A stretch of DNA of 64,000 bases from NCBI GenBank assembly GCA_936450465.1, contig OW388305.1:39317187-39381186 (forward strand), written 5' to 3'. Both the position numbers and the translations under genes were made by a program. Position 1 is the first letter of the stretch. The number at the start of each line of letters is the position of its first letter. The notes below the pieces were generated by a model. That model did not search any database, was not told where the DNA came from, and was given only the letters and a program-made list of their open reading frames with translations. Of the stretch, positions 29,601 to 41,600 are shown in pieces. Source of the DNA: Gibbula magus (Eukaryota; Mollusca; Gastropoda; Trochida; Trochidae).

Positions 29601-32600
29601 GACAAACTTGGTAAAACAGATTGAAGACTCATGATATCGTCGTCCATACCACAAAACGTTCATGAGACCTCAACAACGATTACACAAACAGACGAAGTCA
29701 ACAGCGAGACTGAGCACTGGTCATGCTCTCATATGGGTGCAGATTTTGCATCTTCAAGAACAATGGTAGACAGCGTGTATAGCGAAGAAGTAGTGACCTT
29801 TTTGCTCTGAATTGCGTCCATCAAGTCAGCCCATTGCCTCCATGACGTCATCCGACGCCATCAACCCGTAGACCTGTACTAGCCCGTACTGACGCTCGGG
29901 ATGGACATACTGAATATAAATGTGACTTAGTGACGCCTCTTTTTACATTTTAAACATTTGTCTCATTCATTTGTGTGAATGAAATTTTCATTTTCTGACC
30001 CCTCACGTCAATTCAGACCTGTACCAATGAATGCAAAGTACTGATTGAAATGAATTGTGTACACATGTTAAATCAGTGAACGAAAAGAATAATACCAATT
30101 CTAAATTTCTGTGTCGTTAAGTTTTCCTGAAATAACCGCTCTCAAAGACGTGGTATCGATTCTTTTAGACACTAGTTTATGTTAATATGGTAAAAATACC
30201 ATTTCTATAATAATAATGTCATGTTATGTTGCCAACCGGCTACTAATATCTGATGATGTGTTAGTTTTGATGAAATTTATCAAATCAGCTCTTAAATATC
30301 TTAACTGTATAAATTATATTGTTATGTACATGGGCCGAAGGCCTACAACACTGAAATAAACTTCTTCTTAAACCGGCCTTTGAGACATTACCAAATAAAC
30401 AGTTTGAAAACAACCACATGTTCATTTTGGCGGTACCCTTTAAAATCATTTCCATGACAGACTGTTTCTCAATTATTTTCCTTTCATAAGAATATGTGAC
30501 CCTTCATTGTGATTTACTTTTTTCTCCCACTGTTATAGAATGTATCTCAAAGTATGAGGTGAACAACATTTAGTTTAATGATGTTGCAGGCATATGTACA
30601 AGGCAAGAAGTGCAACACTTGTGTAGCTGGCTACTTCTACCTGGACAACATCAACCCACAGGGCTGTCTCTCCTGCTTCTGTAGTGGAGTCACCAACCAG
30701 TGTACCAGCTCTCGGTACTACAGGGAGCAGGTAAATATACACCATTATTACACTTAGGTGAGGTAAATATACAGCATTATTACACTTAGGTGAGGTAAAT
30801 ATACATGATTATTACACTTGGATGAGGTAAATATACACCATTAATACACTTGGATGAGGTAAATATACACCATTATTACACTTGGATGAGGTAAATATAC
30901 ACCGTTATTACACTTGGATGAGGTAAATATACACCATTATTACACTTGGGAGAGGTAAATATACACCATTATTACACTGTTAGGACGTAAAGGTACACTG
31001 TTATACACATACGAATATAAGTGTTGTTACACCGAGAGGAGGCAAGTATACACTGTGATCATAAAAACAAATACCATATATTACTGTCTATAAGGCGACG
31101 TTGTGTATAAGGCGACCCCCTTTCTCAACCCCCTAAAATCCGGTAAAAACCATGTATCTCATATATAAGGCGATCCCCCTTCTAGCAATCGTGAAAGCAC
31201 AAGGACAAGGATTGACAACAAGTTATCCAACTTAAAATACCCTCTCCTTATTATGTACACTATTGATTTACATACATATACAAGCATGACGACAGAAAGT
31301 GGACAAGAATAGAGTAAGAAGATATAAAGAGAAACAGAATGACATTAAATGCTCAACAAATCGGTTTGTTACACTGATATGAGTATGTACTGTCATGAAT
31401 AATTGTCTATTTTGACTATCTTATAGGTCTGCACTTCCCTCAAGCAAAGGTTTTTGATCGATTGGAATACATGCTGGTACAACAATGCGCTGTAATGAAG
31501 ACATCAGTTGTTGTCTCTGTTCATTATACAGTGTACACTTAAATAACTTGTGATAAGCGTTTTCTGCATTGTAACCGCATATACAGTTAGCATTTGTTTT
31601 AATTCCAACTTTGTACACATCATAATTAAATGAGCTAACAGTATTCTGTAACATGGTATGAATAATATATAGTTTTCTGCCACATGAATAGTAATATGGT
31701 GCAAAAGTGTCCCGATGAGTAAAACATGATTTAAAATTTGAAACTGATTTGGACTGACGGTGCGCGGTTGGTAGACCATTCCAAGAATGAATTGTTGATG
31801 GAAAGAATGAATCTTGTGAAAGTTTAAGTCTTGAGTAGGGAGTAGATATAGTATGTGAGTTACGTAAGTTGTAATTAGATTTAGAACCGACATTCTGAGG
31901 AAGCAGGTCAGCAAGGTATTGGGGAGACAATCCATTTTGAATTGTATACATCAAGTTCAACTTTCTTTTTATCCGACGTTCTTGTAATGTTTCCCAACCA
32001 GTTCAAAAATACAAATGGTTTTGTATTTATATTTTGGTAATCCAGTAACTATTCTTGCTGCTTGTAGTTGAATCTGCTCTAATTAACTTGTTTATTGATT
32101 CAAGAGAACACCCGTCCCAGACTTCGCAATCGCATGCGGATTCAAGATGTGGTCTTATAAACATAACACATATTTTACTTAGAGTCTCTTTGCCCAATAC
32201 TTATTTCAAAAGTCTCAACGAACATACCATTTTAGAGAGACTTGTATAATACCATCAATATGTTCAACCAACCTTCAATTACTCGCAAGCGTTACTCCTC
32301 AATGTTTATGTGTCTCCACCATTCTTATTTTTACCCCATCGAAGTAAAGTTGTGATTTGTAAGTATAATTTTTTGAAGGGAACAGGATAGCTTCGTTCTT
32401 GTCAGGATTGTACTTGATTAGCAATGTTTCCACCACATATTTAATTGACACAAATTACTATTCAAGTTTCTATCCATTACTCTATAATCTGCTGCAGACT
32501 ATCCAAGGACGAGTCTTCAGCAAGAAGCCTGGTTAAACAATCTAATTCATCTGCAATGTCATTGATATAAACAATGAATAAAAACTGGCCCAGCACAGAA

Positions 32601-35600
32601 CCCTGGGGAACACCAGCATTGAGTAATTTCGGCTTGGAGGCAGCTCCATTAACAAACACGCTTTGTCTACGACCACTTATGTAACTAGATAGCCAGCCCA
32701 GCAATTGACCTGTTACACCACAATGTTCAACTTTCAACAATACACCATAAGTGTTTGTTAGGAACGTTTGTTTTTAAAGGAAATTGTGTAAATGTTTCAA
32801 ATGTACCATAAAAAAACCCGTTTATTACGGTGTTTGTTCATATGTTTAAAGATATGTAATTTTCTTGTCAGTTCAAGCAAGAGACACTAAAGTCAACGGA
32901 CTGCCATTTTACTGTCATTTTGTCGTGAGCCTTTTCATTGGTTGAAATTTGATCAATCAGCGAGTGCGATTTAAAGTATTGCAAGGTGTAGTGTGATCGG
33001 TGAATACTTAAATTGTTGCCTGGGAAAGAAAGACAAACGAAAACATTGGTTTCGTGTCATTCCTCAATGAATATGAATAATGCAATCAATGCAGCAAACT
33101 TCTCAAGTTAAAGACGTGTTTATTTAACATAATATATGTTATATATACATATTATTACTTTGGGATAGCCCATGGGCATTTCCCAAGGGAGGAGGGCATC
33201 CCTTTTGATAATGCCCTCGGGTCATGTTTTATCCAACATATAAACCGGCAGAAACACCGGATAAATTAGAGTTTGATAAACAAATAAACTGGGGTACACT
33301 AAGCTATGTCTAGTTGTTTCATCGCTGGGCATGTGTAGCACTTGCAGCTGAGATAAACCGAATAGTTATTGCAAATGAATCAAACTAATTGATTATCCAG
33401 AAAGGTAAAAGGGTCGCCCGTAAAATATCGCCGTCGGTTTAAGGCCGTAGAAGTAATTGGGGCTTATGAACTCACATACTTCAGCACATCCGCCTTGGTG
33501 TAGTGGTATGAGCACTGGGTTTGGTTTGCAGTAATGTGAAAGTTCGGCAAAATTTGTTTCAATTAATAGTTATTTTTCATTGGAGTTAGACATCACACAT
33601 GCAGTGTTCGACATTTCAGCGTTTAAATATAGATTTTGAAGAGGGCGTTATTAAGATAATTGCTCTGGGCAGAGGGACATGTAGTAAATATATACCGTTA
33701 TTACCCAGAAGGAGGTAAATATACACTGATATGACTCATATAAATATAACTGTTAACTACATTTGGACGATGTATTGTGTAAATGTGTACCATTGAAGTA
33801 AAATAATGTCTCTATTCCATATTTTCTTGGATTTTCGTTTCAGATCAGACCACAGTTCAACAATGACGGCACCCACAACTTCGGACTTACAAACCGTCGT
33901 CTGAGTCGCATGATTAAGAATGGGTTTGTGGTTGATGCCAGCAGGAACGAGATCACCTTCAACAACTTCAACGATGGAGTTCAGAGAGAGCGGGAGAGTC
34001 TTTTCTTCCAGCTGCCACCTCGCTTCCGTGGCAATAAGGTAAGTTTTCTAAGAAAAAAGTTGTTATTTTCTGTAAGTATGCAAATTAGTTTTCTTTTCTG
34101 CAGAGTAATAGCCTAAATATTGAAAATTCATTGTATGATGAACAACTTTACCAAAACAAATTTTTATTTTACGTCAGTTCAGAAAGGCAATTTGAATTTA
34201 AAAAAGCATCATTTTTCTTATTTTAATATACATGTATATAACAATATCCTCTACCAAGATCGGTATGACTGATAGACAATGTTCTATACCAATAAGAAAA
34301 GCAAGTTGAATTTCCTATTAATCCCACCGGTATGTAATACCGTGGGATATAGTCATCACCTCGTCCGTCTGTCCGTCCGTCCGTCCGTCCGTCCGTCTGT
34401 CCGTCCGTAAACATTTCGTTTCCGGAGCAGAACTCGAAAACCGTTCATCAAGTCTTTCTGAAACTTTCCATGTGTATTACCCACCAACTGAAGTGGTGCC
34501 TTTTGATATTTTCAGATTAATGAAAACTTTATTTTTGGTCGTTTCCATAGAAACTTGTTGAATTTGGACTTTGTTCAGAGACAGGTTCGTTTCCGGAGCA
34601 CAGCTCCAAAACCGTTCATCAAGTCTTTCTGAAACTTTCCATGTGTATTACCCACCAACTGAAGTGGTGCCTTTTGATATTTTCAGATTTCTGAAAATTT
34701 TATTTTTGGTCGTTTCCATAGAAACTTGTTGAATTTGGACTTTGTTCAGAGACAGGTTCGTTTCCGGAGCACAGCTCCAAAACCGTTCATCATATCTTCC
34801 TGAAACTTTGCATGTGTATTACCCACTTACTGAAGTGGTGCCTTTTATTTCTGAAATTTTATTTTTTTTCGTTTCCATAGAAATTTGTTGAATTTGGACT
34901 TTGTTCAGAGACAGGTTCGTTTCCGGAGTACAGCTCCAAAACTGTTCATCATATCTTCCTGAAACTTTGCATGTGTATTACCCACTAACTGAAGTGGTGC
35001 CTTTTGATATTTTAATATTTTTTCTGAAAAAAATATTTTTTTTCTGTTTCCATAGAAACATGAGAGGGACGTTGGTTGTTGTTGATTTTGACTGCTTCTG
35101 GAGCAGATGTCTAAAACCCTTAACATACCTGAAACTCAGCATCTGTAATACCCACTAACTGAAGTACGGTAGTAGATACACAAGTATCTGTCAAAGATGT
35201 GTTTTACAAATTTTGTGGAACCGGTGGGATATGTCATCTTCTGATGACTCTTGTTTGAAATTGTTAACGTTTTAAAATTCTTATTCTAATTCTGTCCATC
35301 AGGTGTCAGCCTATAACGGTATGCTGAGGTTTACTCTGGAGTACACCGTTGCATACGATGCTGGACACACATACGTGGACGTTGATGTGGAAATCATCGT
35401 AAGTAGTCAATCCATTATATATATAAAGTCACCGAAAATGTCAATTCAACTATAAACTTATGAACCAGGTGTTTTCCAAACTCAAAGGTTATAATTGTAA
35501 AGGACATTTCCACCTGTTTGTTACATATGCCAATAAATCATTGATTATATTCTATTTACATTTAACTATGCGTGTCTTTGTAGCACATAAATGAAGGACC

Positions 35601-38600
35601 ATTCTTGGGGCCAGTTGACTAGAATTCTGGATTGACAGCTTCTTATTGCTTTTTTAAAAGAAACTACATGCATTTATCTCTATGCAGCTTGGAAATAGAA
35701 ATTTACAATAATTATCTTGATTAATTTACCTTTCCAGAGTGGAGATAAACGACTCTACCTGATCTTCAACCCCTCTGCAAAACCTGTTGAGCCCCAGACT
35801 TATGTGATGCGTCTCCGAGAGGTGAGTTCATTGTACCCGATATTATTTTATTAATTTATTATATTTTCAAAGGTGGAATAAAAGCCCCATTTTCACTTTT
35901 TTTAAATAAAATGTCATTCATTTAAAACAATTTCTTAAATTTAATGATTCATTGAATCAATTCAGTGTCATTCTTCCCAGCACAGTAACACTTGTTATTG
36001 ATGTAATGTCAAGAAAGTATGACATCAGACAAGACAAGAAGAACAAGAAAAAGACCTTTATTTAGACTTGAACCAACTGGTTCCTCGTCTGAAATGTACA
36101 GTAATAGATACATGTAGACATGGGCATTTATGTAGCGTGAGAACCTATTATGTTACACTGAAGCAAATATTTACCTAACTTTATAAACGTTTTTATTATT
36201 ATTACATTTAAATAAATGAACAAGTTTATAAACACTAGGAATTTGCCAATACAATTTATCAATGTAAAGTTTACGTTCTTTGCTGTATCTGTGACAGATT
36301 AGAATAACATTATATTCGTCTGCTATGAAGGTAATGCCTACTGATGATCAGTTCAAACATGTTCTCTCCTCCTTTGGAACATTATGGTATCTTCCGACTT
36401 TTTGTTTTGTTTGATGTTGAGATACATTTCATAACCAAACTCCTGTTTGATATGACAGTAAAGGAATAATTTACGATTCTTTGATATATCATCGCGCCAT
36501 TTCTGTAAGAATGTATCAATCAATCGTTGCTTGAAGGTGAAATAAAAGTATTATAGTTAACACACAATGGATCTTCCCACAAGTAGCTAAATCCATTTTT
36601 GTATAACATTATATTTACGTCGTTTGCCCAGGATATCTTCTTTGCATCCAATGTTGTTGAAATATTATACACTGTCTGCAATATACAGTTGTTCGTCGTT
36701 AATAATGTAAACTAATATCTGATCATGCGAACATATCTGTTTATGTTCAGGGGATATCGGCCAAGTTCTCCATACACCGCATACAGAGCTTGTCTTCTGA
36801 TTTACTTGAATAATCATTTTACAGACTTTCAGATGAATTCTCTCCATATCTGAACAGTTTGTACTCACCCATCCTCACTTCGTAATTCATGGTTGATACT
36901 ACGAACGCATCAAATAATTCACACTGGGTTTTCGGAGTGAAACATAACTATTTTATTATGATTTATTATTATTATTATTATTTATTTATTATTTCAGACG
37001 AGGTCATCATATTTGACCTTGTGACCTTGACCTTGCCGCAATTGACATTTTCAGAAAACTTTAACCTTGGCCATAACTTTAGATTGCTCAGAGCTAGGGC
37101 TCTCATCCTTGGCCTGTGCATACCTTTTGATGAGACCGTTCAGTTTAGGTCACCATATTAGACCTTGTGACCTTGACCTTGCCGCAATGAACATTTTCAG
37201 AAAACTTTAACCGTGGCCATAACTTTAGATTGTTAAGAGTTACGGCTTTCATACTTGGTATGTGCATACCGTGTGATGAGACCTTCAGATGAGGTCATCA
37301 TATTTGACCTTGTGACCTTGACCTTGACCTTGCCGCAGTGGATATCTTCAGTAAACTTTAACCTTGGCCATAACTTTAGATTGATCAGAGCTACGGCTTT
37401 CATACTTGGCATGTGCATACCTTGTGATGAGACCTTTCAGATGAGGTCATCATATTTGACCTTGTGACCTTGACCTTGCCGCAATTGACATGTTCAGAAA
37501 ACTTTAACCTTGGCCATAACTTTGTATTGCTCAGAGCTACGACTTTCATACTTGGCATGTGCATACCTTATGATGAAACCTTTCAGATGAGGTCATCATA
37601 TTTGACCTTGTGACCTTGACCTTGCTGCAGTGGTCAATATTCAGAAAACGTTAACCTTGGCCATAACTTTGGTATATCCGGGGGCATCCGTGTTTAACAA
37701 ACACATCTTGTATTTTTTAGCAATACATTGAGACGTTTCAAACCCTTTCCTGTTAAGGTTTTCTTGGTCATGCTGAGAGAACCATTAAATTTAAACACAT
37801 TTCCAAGATAGTTGAAGTGGTCAACTACCTCGAGTTCATGATCTTCATATGTCCATTTTTCTTCCATTCCGGAACACAACAATTTTCGTCTTGCTGACAT
37901 TAACTTGCAATCCCCACTGGTCACAATATTTTCTCAATGTATATTGTGACAGTTGTAATCCCTCTGGTGTCTCCGAGAGCAAGACCATGTCGTCTGCAAA
38001 TAATATTAGAAATAAATTGATATATTCCAATAGTAATCCACTGTCTACATTTTCTTGTAAGGCAAGTTCCAAGTCTTATAAATAGTGAGAATAGTATGGG
38101 CGACATAGCTTATCCTTGTTTGATGCCTATATTACTATATTACTGAGTGCCTTTGTGCTTCACCCTGGATTTTATGTTGTTGTACATAGACTAAATCACT
38201 GACCACATTTTCCCTGTTATTTCGAGTATAACAGAACTCTTCTGTCAATCGTGTAGTGGACAAGTAGACGAAGCAACAGTACAGCCTTTGTTTCTCACAG
38301 AGATATTTAGATACAATGGTTTTCAACACATAGATAGCATCTGTTGTCGATTATCCAGATTTATATGCAAACTGTGCATCAGATACAACATTGTGTGGCG
38401 CTGACCAAATACTGAGTCTTGTTGTCAGCACTGACGTGAACAGTTTGGAGAAACAGCTATTTAGTGTTATACCTCTAAAGTTGTTTGGATCTTTGTCATC
38501 CCCCTTCTTGTATATTGGCACAGTTATTTCTTCACTCCAATATTCTGGGAATGTTTTACTGTCAAGAATCTTATTGAATAAAGTAGTAATGCTTGGACAC

Positions 38601-41600
38601 AATAAATCTGCCGATGATTTGAAGTACTCATTCAGAATGTAGTCGGGTGACTGTGACTTGTTATTCTTCACTTTCTTTATTGCGTCTGTAACGTCCTTCT
38701 CTGTAATTGTCATATCCAGCTCCTCGTATATAGTCTCATCACTATCGAGTGTTGAGTACTTAACATTATAAATGTTGCGGCTCTTAACATTTGAGAGCTG
38801 GCTAAAATGTTGCATAAAGCTGTCCGATGATATTTCTTGTCCTCTCTTTTTCTTATTTACTCCGAAGTGCTTCCAAATCTCTCTCGGATTGGATTTCGTA
38901 TTTTTTAAACATTTTTGCTGTTAATCCTTTTGTATTCCTTCTTTTTTCTTTTCACTATCCTTTTGTATTCAGTTTTGTTTTTGGCGAAAGTTCCCCTTTT
39001 GAAATCAGATGTATGTGCATTAAATGCATCTCGTGATATGAGATATTGAGTTTTCATCCTCGTGATCGTACCATGGCGATCTATCCTTTTTGTGATCTGT
39101 GAAGTGAGAATTACCTGTTATATATGAATGTGTTCTCTTTGTAAACTGGTCGCCATATTGCTGGATAATATCACTATAGTCTTTGACTATTCTGTCCACA
39201 TCATCTTCAGTCTCCACCAATTCATTTAGTTCATCCAGCTTGTCAAAAATAGAACTCCTGAAACCACTCGTATAATCCTCAGACCATTTATGACTTACGT
39301 CATTAATCCTCTGTATATCATCCTCAGTGAAGTTTACTGTGCACGATAGTGTAAGATGTATTGGGGCGTGGTCACTATGTTCGTTAAACTCAAGTATTTC
39401 AAACTGGTCGATGCTTTTTAAGTTGTCCTCCTTGGTCAATAGGAAGTCAATCACAGAGGGCCCATTGTTGTTAACAAATGTGAAGCTGCCTTGTAGGTCG
39501 CCAGTTATTCGCCCGTTAGCAATCCGTAATCAAGTAGCTTGACACAAGTCTAATAATTGAACTCCGAAGCTGTTTGTGCACTTACAATGTATAGGTTTAT
39601 CTATCACATAGTGATCTTCGTTGACATCCACGGCATCGTCAGGCACGTAGTCTATATGTAGCCCTACCCTGGCGTTGAAATCCCCACATATATACACATC
39701 CCCTAGATCATCATAATCATTAAAAACATCCAACACAAACTGAAATAAATTAATGTCATGAACATTGTACGCACTGGAACGTTCGGGCCAAATATATACA
39801 AAACACAAATATACATCTTTGGGTAATGAAAAGAAAACCTTATCGAGTTAAGGACAGATAATTGTATCATATTTGTTTTCCACAACAGAGATTCCTTTCA
39901 CAAAATGGTTTCTTACATAAATAATAATTCCTCCACTGTTTCTTTTCGCTTTTCTATGCATAAATCTTCGGTGAAAGCTGTAAAATTATCAAGCTCATTA
40001 TTTTGTGACTCATCTGACCAGGTTTCACAGAGAGCAACAATGTCATGCTTATTGATAAAGATTGTAAAATCATCACACTTCTTCTTTCTGTCCGTCAAAC
40101 CGTTACAGTTCCAACGGATAACACTAAGTTCTCCCGCTGTGCGATCCTATGCTGTTGTGGGTGGTGTGTAGAACTCACCATCTATGTACAAACGGTTGCA
40201 TCTCTTTCCTGCCTCTCTTGCACTCTTTATCACCAGAAGCAGTTTCTTCCTCTGTTCGTTGATCTCCGGCGGGAACTGCTCATTGATATATACGTTGGTC
40301 CCCTGCACCTTGTTAGCTCTCTTCCTCATTTCTGCCCTGTCCCTTGGGTCCTTGAAGTTAACAACAACAGTTCTCCTTTAGCCCTGAGATGAGGAAGTTG
40401 TCTCTCATAGATCGCGTCTGCATTTCGAGAATTGTCTCCCCTTGCTCACTCAATGGCTTCTCCAACTGCTCCACTTTATCGGTCATACAGCCTATACCAA
40501 ACTCTGCCGCATCTGTACGATCTTGTAACTCACTGAGACCACTACCAAGTTTCTTGTCTAACTCATGTTGGCCTATCGTTAATTTATTTATTTGGCTCTC
40601 ACAGTTCATCATCAACATTTCAAAGTGATTTAATTTTTGCTCAACAACATCCAAACCTTTTAGCCTTGAGTTGACCTCATCCAGTTTACTGTTCATTTGC
40701 ACGATAATTTCCATGAATTGTGTACTGTCAACATGCTGTGATTGCAGAGCTTGCGTGTTCGCAAAACCCGTCTGGCCATGCACTGCATGCATATGGGTCA
40801 CAGACTGAGCATGTCAAACTTGGCAGTTTTGTTGTTGTTGTTGATTGGGAACCAAAATAGTCCCTGGCATTCCAGATAAGTTTTGCTGGTATATTTGTCC
40901 CCCCCATCATACTATCATGATATATAACATCTCTTGTCGATCGGATAGCTTCGCTTACTGCTGCAGTGTTCACAAGGACAGTTTTACTCCATTGGCGTTC
41001 TGTTTGTCGGCCATGATACCCATCATCACGTATCTGCGCCAGATTTTCTGCGTCCTGTAGTGGTACGCTTGTTTACTATTTTTCTTCTTCATGCAGTACC
41101 GGTCACTTCGTTTATGTCCAAACACACTTTTTTGGTTAATAACTCTCCTTGATTACATACAATTTCATGTTTTATCCTCCCGATCGAGTTTGTCTACTCA
41201 CTCGTGCCCATGAATACAACCAGAGGATGACAGTTTCCCAAGAAAGCGGATTTGGATATTTTTTTTAAAAACTTTTGCTTGGAATATAATAGATATAACA
41301 TTTTGACATTAAGTAAAGGCACTGTAGCACGTTCTGCTAACTGAAATAAGGTGCTCTCACAAAACGTTAAACAAGTGTTACCGATGACTTAATGATACCC
41401 CTCAATCAATAAAAAGGGTTCTAAAATAAAAGTACATGGTTCGGTTGAGCGTCTATGTCCTTGTCTTCGCTCGAAGATATCAAATTTCACCTTTCTCTTT
41501 TCTTCCTTCTTGATATATGTAAATCTTTCAACATGTTTTAGACATCCCCTAGATTATCAGAAGAATAAGTGAGTGGGTTGGTTACAGCATTATTAATTGT

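Larger units (their letters stand above)
36030..41100 (-). mobile_element. L1-like LINE, near full length but decayed, split by an inserted array
   Basis: An antisense non-LTR retrotransposon in intron 20. From its 5' end (right) it has ORF1 (40801 to ~40147), an endonuclease (~40098 to 39020), reverse transcriptase (38815 to 37694) and a C-terminal domain (36905 to ~36050) ending in an AATAAA-type signal near 36060. A repeat array (36997-37690) interrupts it between the reverse transcriptase and the C-terminus. Multiple stops and frame changes make it inactive. L1/Tx1-like affiliation is inferred from the ORF1 type. Confidence 0.85.

Noticed and set aside
30731..30986. Regular repeats resembling a CRISPR array
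   Set aside because: Units are contiguous 32-mers without unique spacers, in a eukaryotic intron.
36889..37467. Plus-strand frames with repeated [15 protein letters not shown]
   Set aside because: Products of the GACCTTG minisatellite, not genes.
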